DNA of 64,000 bases, from the NCBI RefSeq assembly GCF_018130065.1, contig NZ_JAFCME010000023.1:30578-94577 (forward strand), given 5' to 3'. The stretch is from Bradyrhizobium sp. AUGA SZCCT0158 (lineage in GTDB: Bacteria > Pseudomonadota > Alphaproteobacteria > Rhizobiales > Xanthobacteraceae). Below are positions 8,850 through 21,026 of this stretch, piece after piece (positions within the stretch are counted from its first letter, which is position 1; each line of letters begins with the position of its first letter). The notes beneath the pieces are model-generated. The model was not told the DNA's origin. It did not search any database and saw only the letters and a list, made by a program, of their open reading frames with translations. Position numbers and translations under genes: made by a program.

Positions 8850-9485
8850 ATGCCAGACCAAGCACCGGCCACGCAGATCGCCGTCTCCAAGAATAATCCC
8901 TGCCCGTTCCTGCGCGCGCTGGTCGCGAACGGCTATGTCGACGGCCACATCGTGCCGCTCGGTACGCTGACCGAAGACATCGGGCTGGCGAGCGGCAAAA
9001 CCGGAATGGGTTTGATCCGGGCGAAGGTGCTCACCTACGGAATTGCGATGATCGCAAACGGCCACCCCTTGAGGAGCGTGACATCAGGCGCAATTCTCGA
9101 TGAATTGCGCAACGGCCCGCTCGACAAGCATGGCGCTGGCTCCCGCATCCTCGAAGTGGATGGACAGGTCAATCTGGAGCAGATCGAACGCTTCGCGAGC
9201 TTCGGCCAGGAATACCGTAATCCCGATGGCGGCACCGAGCCCGGGCTGAACGCCAAGCAGATCGAGACCTTCATGGCGGACAATCTGAAGCGCGACGGCG
9301 ATAAGGCGCGCTGGACCTATCCGATCATGATGAAGGGCGAATGGCCGGTCCTGCTCGACATTCTCGGCAAGGGCGACGGCGAGACGCGCTACCTCAGCGT
9401 GGCGGAAGTCAGGACCCTCTTCGTGGAGCGGCGGTTGCCCGAGCGGATCACGGCGCGGCTGCCGAAGCCACAGGCCGGAAGATAA
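8850..9485 (+). CDS. Unrecognised protein with chloroperoxidase-like PCP motif
   Basis: 211 residues, no signal peptide or membrane segment. I do not recognise the family with certainty. The N-terminus reads NNPCPFLRALVANGYVDG, which resembles the Pro-Cys-Pro...Gly-Tyr heme-thiolate motif of chloroperoxidases and unspecific peroxygenases. Further on, LEVDGQVNLEQIERF (about residues 103-117) lies where those enzymes carry the Glu-x-Asp-Ala-Ser acid-base and Mg site. Inference: a short, divergent relative of the heme-thiolate peroxidase family in which Cys18 would ligate heme. It stands alone after the cyclase gene. It could equally be an unrelated protein with a chance motif. Confidence 0.55.
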   Translation: MPDQAPATQIAVSKNNPCPFLRALVANGYVDGHIVPLGTLTEDIGLASGKTGMGLIRAKVLTYGIAMIANGHPLRSVTSGAILDELRNGPLDKHGAGSRILEVDGQVNLEQIERFASFGQEYRNPDGGTEPGLNAKQIETFMADNLKRDGDKARWTYPIMMKGEWPVLLDILGKGDGETRYLSVAEVRTLFVERRLPERITARLPKPQAGR

Positions 9486-9519
9486 CTACCGACGGCCGCT
9501 GCGGCTGGCCACGCATTCG

Positions 9520-9930
9520 CTACGGCTTCGGCCCGTAGCCCGGAACCCATTTTTCATGCTGGGGCAAGTCGTCATGAATCGTCCACCAGGGCGCACGCGA
9601 CGACGTAAATACGTGCAGGCGCGGCCGAACCTTGGGATCGTCGTCGAACAAACCGGCGGGGATACTGACCGTCTCCAGATAGCTTGCCTTGCCTGGCGTC
9701 AGGCAACCGCAGATCTTGCAACGATAGCGGAAACTGCCGGGTGCGGATTCATAGCGCACGGTCATGTCCTCGCCTGCCGAAAATCGGAACTTGTCCACTT
9801 CGACATGAGCGTATGTTGCGAATGCTGCGCCGGTAAGCTTGCGGCAATTGGCACAATGGCAGTGTGTGATCGATCGCACTTTATCGACTTCAAACCTGAC
9901 CGCGCCGCACAGGCAGCTTCCACGAATCAT
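9520..9930 (-). CDS. GFA-domain (Mss4-like zinc) protein
   Basis: 136 residues. The zinc-binding cysteines of the glutathione-dependent formaldehyde-activating (GFA) fold are all visible: CLCG near residue 6, CHCANC near residue 24 and CKIC near residue 71. Founding GFA enzymes were described as catalysing S-hydroxymethylglutathione formation, but most short members have no proven activity. The protein is probably cytosolic. It is a single gene, convergent with the PCP-motif gene. Family certain, function unknown. Confidence 0.85.
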   Translation of the reverse strand: MIRGSCLCGAVRFEVDKVRSITHCHCANCRKLTGAAFATYAHVEVDKFRFSAGEDMTVRYESAPGSFRYRCKICGCLTPGKASYLETVSIPAGLFDDDPKVRPRLHVFTSSRAPWWTIHDDLPQHEKWVPGYGPKP

Positions 9931-10005
9931 GATGGCACCTCCAGACTCGAAATATCGCCAGCGCGGTTCGCGTCCGATTGAACCGGATCAAATCAGGGCA
10001 AGCAA

Positions 10006-10953
10006 CTATTTAAACAGCGGCGTGCCCGGTACGAAGGCGTCGAACGCGGCCCAGAATTGCGAGCGGTAGCGGTCCTGCTCCTGCAGGATCTCGTGCTTGG
10101 ACCCGGCGATCACCAGATGCGAGCCGGCGCGCAAATGATAGGCGAATTCCTCGATCGCCGCGGTCGAGACGATGGTGTCGCTGCTGGCGGCCAGCATCAG
10201 GATCGGCTGGCGGATTTCGGAAGGATAGTTCGACGCGCGAAAGCCGTGCATCGCGCGAAACGCCGTGTCGGCCCAGGCGACGGTCGGCGAGCCGATGCCC
10301 AGCGTCGGGTCTTCTTCCAGGATCGCGGCGTTGCGGGCAAAGCGCACGGGATCGCTGGTGAAGGGATTGTTGATGAAGGACTCGGTGCCGGTCAGCGCGT
10401 CGCTGCCTCCAGGCACGTAACGGCCGCCCTGGCCTGCGAGCCGCAGCACCCGCAACATTGTGCGCGCCACAAACGAGGTCCGGCTTCCCGGCAGATCGAT
10501 CATCGGCGCCGACAGCACCATGCGGTCGAACCAGCGTTTTCCCGCATGCGCGACGCGCAGCATCACCGCACCGCCCATCGAATGCGCCAGCGCGAAATAG
10601 GGCGGCGGGCAATCGGGCAGCACCACCTGCTGCACGAAGGTTTCGACGTCGATCTCGAAATCGGAGAAATCGCGGACATAACCCTTGCGTGGATCGCGCA
10701 AGCGCCGCGAGGAATGACCCTGGCCGCGCCAGTCGATCATCGCCACCGCGAACCCGCGATCGCGCAGGTCGCGCACCGTCTCGAAATATTTCTCGATCTG
10801 CTCGCTGCGGCCCGTGAAGACGCAGACGGTGCCCTTGCGGCCCGCCGGCGGCGCCCAGCGCGCAAAGCGCAGTTCGGCGCCGTCGGGCGTCTTGATGGTG
10901 CCGCTGACGACATCCTCCGGAACCGGATTGGCAGGGATCGAGACGAGCGTCAT
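10006..10953 (-). CDS. Lysophospholipase-like alpha/beta hydrolase
   Basis: 315 residues from the ATG at 10953; the frame is open 57 codons further upstream, but the similarity begins at the chosen start. The fold is an alpha/beta hydrolase of the PldB/monoglyceride-lipase type: oxyanion region FTGRSEQIEKY near residue 43, DWRGQGHSS near 71, nucleophile serine in LAHSMGGAV near 125, the acid Asp in ASSDTIV and the His in GSKHE near residue 290. It has no signal peptide. It is divergent from hsp20, whose sigma-32-type promoter begins only 75 bp away. The substrate is likely a lysophospholipid or monoacylglycerol by family, not proven. Confidence 0.85.
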   Translation of the reverse strand: MTLVSIPANPVPEDVVSGTIKTPDGAELRFARWAPPAGRKGTVCVFTGRSEQIEKYFETVRDLRDRGFAVAMIDWRGQGHSSRRLRDPRKGYVRDFSDFEIDVETFVQQVVLPDCPPPYFALAHSMGGAVMLRVAHAGKRWFDRMVLSAPMIDLPGSRTSFVARTMLRVLRLAGQGGRYVPGGSDALTGTESFINNPFTSDPVRFARNAAILEEDPTLGIGSPTVAWADTAFRAMHGFRASNYPSEIRQPILMLAASSDTIVSTAAIEEFAYHLRAGSHLVIAGSKHEILQEQDRYRSQFWAAFDAFVPGTPLFK

Positions 10954-11027
10954 GGACGGGGAACCGGCTAGGAAAGGAGGAATGGAAATCAAGGCGAGCG
11001 GGCAAAAAGAGGCTCGATTCGGCCCCT

Positions 11028-11055
11028 CTTGAACGGTGTTCAGCCCCTCCCATAT
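11028..11055 (+). promoter_or_regulatory. Sigma-32 (RpoH) type promoter of hsp20
   Basis: CTTGAA at 11028-11033 and CCCATAT at 11049-11055, separated by 15 bases, match the heat-shock sigma factor consensus closely. Transcription would start near 11062 and give a leader of about 138 bases. Confidence 0.7.
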
Positions 11056-11061
11056 CATTTC

Positions 11062-11199
11062 TGTGCAGGCCGCTACCAGTGTTTCGGGAACCCGGACATT
11101 TCGTGTTTTGGCTTCAAAACACATGGCTGCACATGGACGAAAGCCCGGCCCGATGGCGGGCGGGTTAACTGCAACAGTCGCTCAATGGAGGACTACCTT
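11062..11199 (+). promoter_or_regulatory. ROSE-like RNA thermometer in the hsp20 leader
   Basis: The leader can form several hairpins: a perfect 8-bp stem (GTGTTTTG, loop GCTT, CAAAACAC at 11103-11122), a GC-rich stem near 11143-11163, and a final hairpin AGTCGCTCAATGGAGGACT at 11176-11194 that hides the ribosome site GGAGGA. The strand opposite the ribosome site carries TCGCT, the U(U/C)GCU box that defines ROSE elements in rhizobia. In that family the last hairpin melts on heating and frees translation. The start of the element is inferred from the promoter. Confidence 0.75.
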
Positions 11200-11670
11200 A
11201 TGCGTACCTACGATCTCGCCCCGTTTTATCGTTCCACCGTCGGCTTCGACCGCTTCTTCTCCCTGCTCGACCAGGCAGCGTCAGACGGCAGCCCCGGTTA
11301 TCCCCCCTACAACATCGAGCGCACCGGCGAGAACGCCTACCGCATCAGCGTCGCGGTCTCCGGCTTCTCGCAAGGCGAGCTTTCGATCGTCGCCAAGGAA
11401 AACACGCTGACGATCAAGGGCGAGAAGTCTGCCAACGAGAACGGCCAGGACAAATCCGAAGTGCTGTACCGCGGCATCGCCGCGCGCGCCTTCGAACGCG
11501 CCTTCCAGCTTGCCGATTTCGTGCAGGTCAAGAACGCCTCGCTCGAGCACGGCCTGCTCCACGTCGATCTCGTCCGCGAGATTCCCGAGGCCAAGAAGCC
11601 GCGCAGCATTCCGATCAGCAACGGCTCCCAAACCCCGCGGGTCGTCGACAGCTCGGCGGTTGCGGCCTAA
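11200..11670 (+). CDS. Small heat-shock protein, Hsp20/IbpA class
   Basis: 156 residues from the ATG at 11200, with GGAGG 8 bases upstream. The N-terminus MRTYDLAPFYRSTVGFDRFF is typical of class A rhizobial small Hsps. The alpha-crystallin domain spans about residues 38-130 (YRISVAVSGFSQGELSIVAK to LEHGLLHVDLVREIPE), and the short C-terminal tail holds an Ile-x-Ile motif (SIPIS) used for oligomer assembly. It is an ATP-independent holdase that binds unfolding proteins in the cytosol. Heat control is visible twice, as the RpoH-type promoter and the ROSE-like leader. A strong terminator follows. Confidence 0.95.
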   Translation: MRTYDLAPFYRSTVGFDRFFSLLDQAASDGSPGYPPYNIERTGENAYRISVAVSGFSQGELSIVAKENTLTIKGEKSANENGQDKSEVLYRGIAARAFERAFQLADFVQVKNASLEHGLLHVDLVREIPEAKKPRSIPISNGSQTPRVVDSSAVAA

Positions 11671-11708
11671 CGCGATCAGGCTTTCAGCAGATATTGGCTG
11701 AACGCGAA

Positions 11709-11736
11709 AACGCCCCGGGAAACCGGGGCGTTTTTT
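11709..11736 (+). terminator. Rho-independent terminator of hsp20
   Basis: A perfect 10-bp stem AACGCCCCGG / CCGGGGCGTT with a GAAA tetraloop is followed by a T-run ending at 11736. This is the clearest intrinsic terminator in the window. Confidence 0.93.
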
Positions 11737-11745
11737 GTTGGCGCA

Positions 11746-11829
11746 GTCATTCCGGGATGGTCCGGAGGACCAGACTTCAGATGCGCAATTGCGCATCTGA
11801 AGTTCGCGCTTTGCGCGCCCCGGAATGAC
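11746..11829. repeat. Palindromic dispersed repeat (GTCATTCCGG family)
   Basis: The element is bounded by GTCATTCCGGG and CCCCGGAATGAC in inverted orientation and has the inner palindrome CAGATGCGCAATTGCGCATCTG. The same borders and core recur at 56121-56222, and the core also lies inside the repeat at 28281-28423. Confidence 0.85.
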
Positions 11830-11946
11830 GCCATCGAAACTCAGAGAAATTCACACTGCCGTGAGCGCCGTAACGTCACGCCCCGCGCATCGAAACTCCA
11901 ATCATGGGCAGCGCATCACGCTGAAAAAATCCACGGAGCAGGTTCG

Positions 11947-12720
11947 ATGAAGATGGTTCAACTGGTAACGGCGCTCGCGGTCACGGCATTTGCGGGATCG
12001 CTTGGCACACTCCCGGCGCGGGCCGAGGCAGCGACGCCGGTGGCGCGCAATGTCGTGCTGGTGCACGGGGCGTGGGCGGACGGTTCGAGCTGGTCGGAAG
12101 TCATCCCCTATCTGCAGGCCGCGGGGCTGAAGGTCACCGCCGTACAGAATCCGCTGACGTCGCTCGCCGATTCCGTCGCCGCGACCCGCCGCGCGCTGGC
12201 GATGCAGGACGGACCGACCGTGCTGGTCGCGCATTCCTGGGGCGGCACCGTGATCAGCGAGACCGGAACGGATCCGAAAGTATCGGCGCTGGTCTATGTC
12301 GCCGCGCGCGGCCCTGATGCGGGCGAGGATTTTGTCGCGCTCTCCGGAAAATTCCCGGCCGGGCCGGTGCGCGCCGGGATCCGGGAACATGACGGCTTCA
12401 CCAAATTGTCGGAGGATTCGTTCCTGAAATATTTCGCCAACGGCGTGGAGCCGAAAAAGGCGGAGGTGCTCTACGCGGTACAGGAGCCGACCGCCGTTTC
12501 CCTGTTTGCGGGACGCACCACCGTGGCCGCCTGGCACTCCAAACCGTCATGGTATGCGGTCTCCAGGCAGGACCAGACCATCAATCCCGACCTCGAGCGG
12601 TTTCTGGCCAAGCGCATGAAGGCGACCACGGTCGAACTGGACGCGGGTCATCTGTCGCTGGTGTCGCATCCGAAGGAGATCGCCGACCTGATCCTCGCGG
12701 CGGCGGGTCATAAGGAATAG
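11947..12720 (+). CDS. Secreted alpha/beta-fold hydrolase
   Basis: 257 residues with a Sec signal peptide of about 27 residues (cleavage after ARAEA or nearby), so it acts in the periplasm. The fold is marked by LVHGAWADGSSW near residue 38, the nucleophile elbow VAHSWGG near residue 96 and the catalytic His in DAGHLSLVSHP near residue 235. It resembles the EstC / salicylate-esterase-like family of small esterases, several of which are annotated as haloperoxidases without cause. GGAG lies 9 bases before the start. Substrate unknown. Confidence 0.85.
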   Translation: MKMVQLVTALAVTAFAGSLGTLPARAEAATPVARNVVLVHGAWADGSSWSEVIPYLQAAGLKVTAVQNPLTSLADSVAATRRALAMQDGPTVLVAHSWGGTVISETGTDPKVSALVYVAARGPDAGEDFVALSGKFPAGPVRAGIREHDGFTKLSEDSFLKYFANGVEPKKAEVLYAVQEPTAVSLFAGRTTVAAWHSKPSWYAVSRQDQTINPDLERFLAKRMKATTVELDAGHLSLVSHPKEIADLILAAAGHKE

Positions 12721-12790
12721 GTGGCCGCTCGCCTGATCCCTCCCCGCGCATATGAGGGAGGGATCAGCAAGCGCCGCTGCGGTTTGGTCT

Positions 12791-13606
12791 CTACTCCAGC
12801 CCTTGCACGTTGGGCATGTCCTGGGTCGGGGCGATCTGCGGAGCGGGCTTGGCCGGGACCGCACCTGTCGTCACCGCCGCGGGCGGCGGCGTTTGCGCTT
12901 CAGCCGATTTCGGCTGGGCTGCCGCCGATTGCTGCACCGGTTCCGCCGCCGCTGCGGGCTTGGCCGCAGGCTCGACGGTGGCTGGTTGGGCGGCGGCCAC
13001 CGGTTTGGCCGCCGGTTCGACAGCGGCGGCCGGCTTGGCGGCGGCGGCGAGCGGGCTCGGCTTCGGCACCGGCACGGTGCGGCTGGCAACCTGCGGGGCC
13101 GGCTTCGGCGACCACGGCGCGCCCTTGGCATGGGTCGGCGGCAGCGGTCCGGGCGGGCCGTAATTCATGGTCAGATCGTCGTTGAAATTATCGCCCACCC
13201 GGTGCGCCGGTATGAAGCGGATGATCCGGCCGGTGCGCGCGTCGATGATCAGGCGGCCGTCATCGCCGCCCCGGTCGATCACCGAAATCGTGTAAACGAG
13301 GCCGCGTTGCTGCGGGATGCCGAGCGGCGAAAACCCGCTCTCGCGCAGCACGGTGTAGACTTCGGTCGGCGGCAGCAGCATCGGCCCCTGCCCATAGCCG
13401 TAACGCGGCCCGGGATAGGCCGGCGGCGGGGGGTATTGCGCCGGTGGCGCATAACGGGGCGGCGCATAATAGGGGTCGCCAATGTCGGATACCGAATAAT
13501 AGGGCGAGCGTCCGGCCTCGTAAGGCGCCGGTACCTGCGCCTGCGCGGCCGTTGTGGCGAGAACCATTCCCGCCGCAAAAACCCATCCTGTGAAGAACTT
13601 CATCAT
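12791..13606 (-). CDS. Secreted Pro/Ala-rich protein of unknown function
   Basis: 271 residues with a signal peptide (cleavage near AQAQ, residue 23) and AGGAG before the start. Residues 25-75 are rich in Tyr and Pro (YYAPPRYAPPAQYPPPP). Residues 78-130 form the only compact part (EVYTVLRESGFSPLG...RLIIDARTGRIIRF), which resembles PepSY-like small alpha-beta units. The C-terminal 120 residues are low-complexity Ala-Pro-Lys repeats such as PAAKPVAAAQPA, probably spanning or lining the periplasm or cell wall. Family members are common in Bradyrhizobium; no function is known to me. Confidence 0.75.
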   Translation of the reverse strand: MMKFFTGWVFAAGMVLATTAAQAQVPAPYEAGRSPYYSVSDIGDPYYAPPRYAPPAQYPPPPAYPGPRYGYGQGPMLLPPTEVYTVLRESGFSPLGIPQQRGLVYTISVIDRGGDDGRLIIDARTGRIIRFIPAHRVGDNFNDDLTMNYGPPGPLPPTHAKGAPWSPKPAPQVASRTVPVPKPSPLAAAAKPAAAVEPAAKPVAAAQPATVEPAAKPAAAAEPVQQSAAAQPKSAEAQTPPPAAVTTGAVPAKPAPQIAPTQDMPNVQGLE

Positions 13607-14091
13607 CCATTGCTCCTGTTAGCCCCTGCCTGGAGCGTGTTCGCTCTCTTGCCCGGCCGTCCCGGAACCGAATTTCATTGTGAAATTCGGCGGTCCTTGG
13701 GCCGGATCGCGGCGCGTTTGCCCCAAATCCGGGGCAGTATGTTTCGGCAAGCCGGGGCAGTGTGTTTCGCCGGTTACAGGCACGGATCAGCCATGCGGGC
13801 AGGGACTTTCACGCGCTTGTGTGATAGAGAAAAATTTGGCATGGTCGGGAGTTAGGACAGCATCACTGTCTCAATTGTGGGCATTCCCGGCACAGGGATT
13901 GCAACGAAAGCCTGGCGGCCTCGAGCTCCAGGCAAGTACAGGCAAGGCCGTTCCTCAGGGACGTTGAACGCCCAAGCCTGAATTTAGGAAATCTCGGCTC
14001 GCGGCGGACGAGCGGTGGCCCGGTGGGTGCCGCAAGCGCCCAAGGTGCGCCGGTGACAGTTAAGGCCCTTGACCTGATTGAGAGGACTAAG
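13607..14091. other. Intergenic region upstream of gltB
   Basis: No coding frame with support. A perfect palindrome with 10-bp arms (CCGAATTTCA, TTG, TGAAATTCGG) lies at 13668-13690. Two 18-base direct copies of CCGGGGCAGTRTGTTTCG lie at 13729-13746 and 13752-13769, 23 bases apart. Both could bind regulators of gltB; this is untested inference. Confidence 0.5.
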
Positions 14092-18843
<4,752 letters not shown>

Positions 18844-18856
18844 ACTGGGCGACGCC

Positions 18857-18958
18857 GTCGTCCTGAGGTGCCCGAGCGAAGCTCGGGCCTCGAAGGACGG
18901 CTGGGACGACAAATTTATCCTTCGAGGCGCGCAAGAGCGCGCACCCTGAGGATGACGA
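18857..18958. repeat. Palindromic repeat between gltB and gltD
   Basis: It starts CGTCGTCCTGAGGTG and ends CCCTGAGGATGACG in rough inverted orientation, with two inner hairpins (CCCGAGCGAAGCTCGGG and GCGCGCAAGAGCGCGC). It is related to the repeat at 46089-46153. It lies in the only gap of the gltBD operon and may act as an RNA-stabilising or attenuating structure between the subunits. Confidence 0.75.
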
Positions 18959-19004
18959 GCACGATGAAGACGACGAAGCTTAAGTTGCAGGAACGTTGGG
19001 TTTA

Positions 19005-20462
19005 ATGGGCAAGATCACAGGTTTTCTGGAAATCGACCGGCACGACCGCAAATATGCGCCCGTCGCCGACCGCTTGCAGCACTATCGCGAATTCGTCATT
19101 CCGCTGAGCGAGAAAGACACCCGCGACCAGGCCGCGCGCTGCATGAATTGCGGCATTCCCTATTGCCACGGCACCGGCTCGGTTCAGCCGGGCACGCCGG
19201 GCTGCCCGGTCAACAACCAGATCCCTGATTTCAACGACCTCGTCTATCAGGACAATTGGGAAGAAGCCTCGCGCAATCTGCACTCGACCAACAATTTCCC
19301 GGAGTTCACCGGCCGCATCTGCCCGGCGCCGTGCGAGGCGTCCTGCACGCTCAACATCGACGACAACCCGGTCACCATCAAGACCATCGAATGCGCGATC
19401 GTCGATCGCGCCTGGGACAATGGCTGGCTGAAGCCGGAAATTGCCCCCAGCAAGACCGGCAAGAAGGTCGCGATCGTTGGTTCCGGGCCTGCGGGCCTTG
19501 CCGTCGCGCAGCAGCTCGCGCGCGCCGGCCATGACGTCCATGTCTACGAGAAATTCGCCAAGGCCGGCGGCCTGCTCCGCTACGGCATTCCCGATTTCAA
19601 GATGGAAAAGCACATCATCGACCGCCGCGTGGCGCAGATGGAAGCCGAGGGCGTCACCTTCCATTACGGTGTCCATGTCGGCGGCACCTCACCGGGCGCG
19701 ATCGATCCGCGCGAGTTGCATCGGCAATACGACGCGGTGGCCCTGACCGGCGGCGCCGAAGCCGGCCGCGATCTGCCGATCCCGGGCCGCGACCTCGACG
19801 GCATCCACTTTGCGATGGATTTCCTGCCGCAACAAAATCGCCGCGTCTCCTCCGAGCCGCTCGGGGCGGCCGCGGACATCCTCGCCGGCGGCAAGCATGT
19901 CGTCGTGATCGGCGGTGGCGACACCGGTTCGGACTGCATCGGCACGTCGTTCCGGCAGGGCGCGAAGTCCGTGACCCAGCTCGAAATCATGCCGGCGCCG
20001 CCCGAGCACGAAAACAAGGGCCTGACCTGGCCGAACTGGCCGTTGAAAATGCGGACCTCGTCGAGCCAGGCCGAAGGCGCCCGCCGTGAATTCGCGGTGC
20101 TGACGCAAAAATTCTCGGGCGTCGACGGCAAGGTGCAGAAGCTGCATTGCGTGCAGGTCAACGAAAAATTCCAGCCGATCGCCGGCACCGAATTCGAACT
20201 CGACGCGCAGCTGGTGCTGCTGGCGATGGGCTTCGTGCATCCGGTCCATGACGGCATGCTGAAGACGCTCGGCGTCGACCTCGACCAGCGCGGCAACGTT
20301 CGCGCCAACCTGACCGACTACCAGACGTCAGTGCCGAACGTGTTCTCCGCCGGCGACATGCGCCGTGGCCAGTCGCTGGTGGTGTGGGCGATCCGCGAGG
20401 GGCGCCTCTGCGCCCGCGCCATCGACCAGTATCTGATGGGATCGACCACACTGCCGCGGTAA
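19005..20462 (+). CDS. gltD: Glutamate synthase small subunit
   Basis: 485 residues from the ATG at 19005, with AGGAA 12 bases upstream; a TTG at 18996 is too close to that site. The N-terminus carries the two [4Fe-4S] cysteine clusters (CMNCGIPYCH near 48, and CPAPCEASC near 104). The FAD Rossmann motif is GSGPAGLAVAQQL near 155, and the NADPH motif GGGDTGSDCIG is near 300. GltD passes electrons from NADPH through FAD and FeS centres to the FMN of GltB. It is co-transcribed with gltB across a palindromic repeat. Confidence 0.96.
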   Translation: MGKITGFLEIDRHDRKYAPVADRLQHYREFVIPLSEKDTRDQAARCMNCGIPYCHGTGSVQPGTPGCPVNNQIPDFNDLVYQDNWEEASRNLHSTNNFPEFTGRICPAPCEASCTLNIDDNPVTIKTIECAIVDRAWDNGWLKPEIAPSKTGKKVAIVGSGPAGLAVAQQLARAGHDVHVYEKFAKAGGLLRYGIPDFKMEKHIIDRRVAQMEAEGVTFHYGVHVGGTSPGAIDPRELHRQYDAVALTGGAEAGRDLPIPGRDLDGIHFAMDFLPQQNRRVSSEPLGAAADILAGGKHVVVIGGGDTGSDCIGTSFRQGAKSVTQLEIMPAPPEHENKGLTWPNWPLKMRTSSSQAEGARREFAVLTQKFSGVDGKVQKLHCVQVNEKFQPIAGTEFELDAQLVLLAMGFVHPVHDGMLKTLGVDLDQRGNVRANLTDYQTSVPNVFSAGDMRRGQSLVVWAIREGRLCARAIDQYLMGSTTLPR

Positions 20463-20498
20463 GCGGAGCTGGCCGCAATTGAACGGCAAGGAATCAAA

Positions 20499-20532
20499 AA
20501 TGGTGCAACGTGCCCTCGCACACTGCACCATT
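20499..20532. terminator. Long hairpin between gltD and a convergent gene
   Basis: AATGGTGCA (20499-20507) pairs with TGCACCATT (20524-20532), and an inner GTGC / GCAC stem lies in the loop. It sits 36 bp after gltD and ends 32 bp before the convergent gene's stop, so it probably serves both. Confidence 0.6.
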
Positions 20533-20564
20533 CTTGAAGATGTCACTCTTGCGGAATGTCGGTG

Positions 20565-20882
20565 TTACGGACAGACCCGAACGCCAGCAACATAGTAGCA
20601 GGCGGAGTAGCCGCCGCCGTAACCATAGCCACGGCCACGACCATAACCGCGACCCCGGCCACGGTAACCGTGGTGGTGACCGCGGTGACCGCGACCGCCG
20701 CGGCTGGAACCTCGGCCGCGGCCTCCGCCACGATTACCGCGCTGCGCGTACGCAGCCGTCGTCGATCCTCCAACCATCAGCGCCGTCACACCGACGATGC
20801 TGAAACAATAAATGCCAACGAGAATAATCGTAGCCAGTGTTCGCGATAAAATGCTGCGAGACGCGGTCTTGCGCTGGGCCAT
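20565..20882 (-). CDS. Small secreted Gly/Arg-rich protein
   Basis: 105 residues from the ATG at 20882, which has AGGAG 7 bases upstream. A basic start (MAQRKTASRS) and one hydrophobic stretch at about residues 15-40, ending in TTAAYAQ, look like a signal peptide. The mature part is almost entirely Gly and Arg repeats (RGRGRGYGRGRGYGYGG) and closes with CYYVAGVRVCP, where two cysteines may pair. Such basic secreted proteins are frequent in Bradyrhizobium and have no established role. Binding to nucleic acid or acidic polysaccharide is only a guess from charge. Confidence 0.7.
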   Translation of the reverse strand: MAQRKTASRSILSRTLATIILVGIYCFSIVGVTALMVGGSTTAAYAQRGNRGGGRGRGSSRGGRGHRGHHHGYRGRGRGYGRGRGYGYGGGYSACYYVAGVRVCP

Positions 20883-21026
20883 TGAGACTCCTTCTGTAAG
20901 GCGGACAGAGTGGGGCTGCTTTGCTCCGCGGTCAAGCGCTAGTGGGTGTGACACTGTCACACAACCGATTAGCAGTGTGTCATAGTTCCCTGCCTCGACT
21001 CGAGCACACAAGCGAAGAGATAAAGC

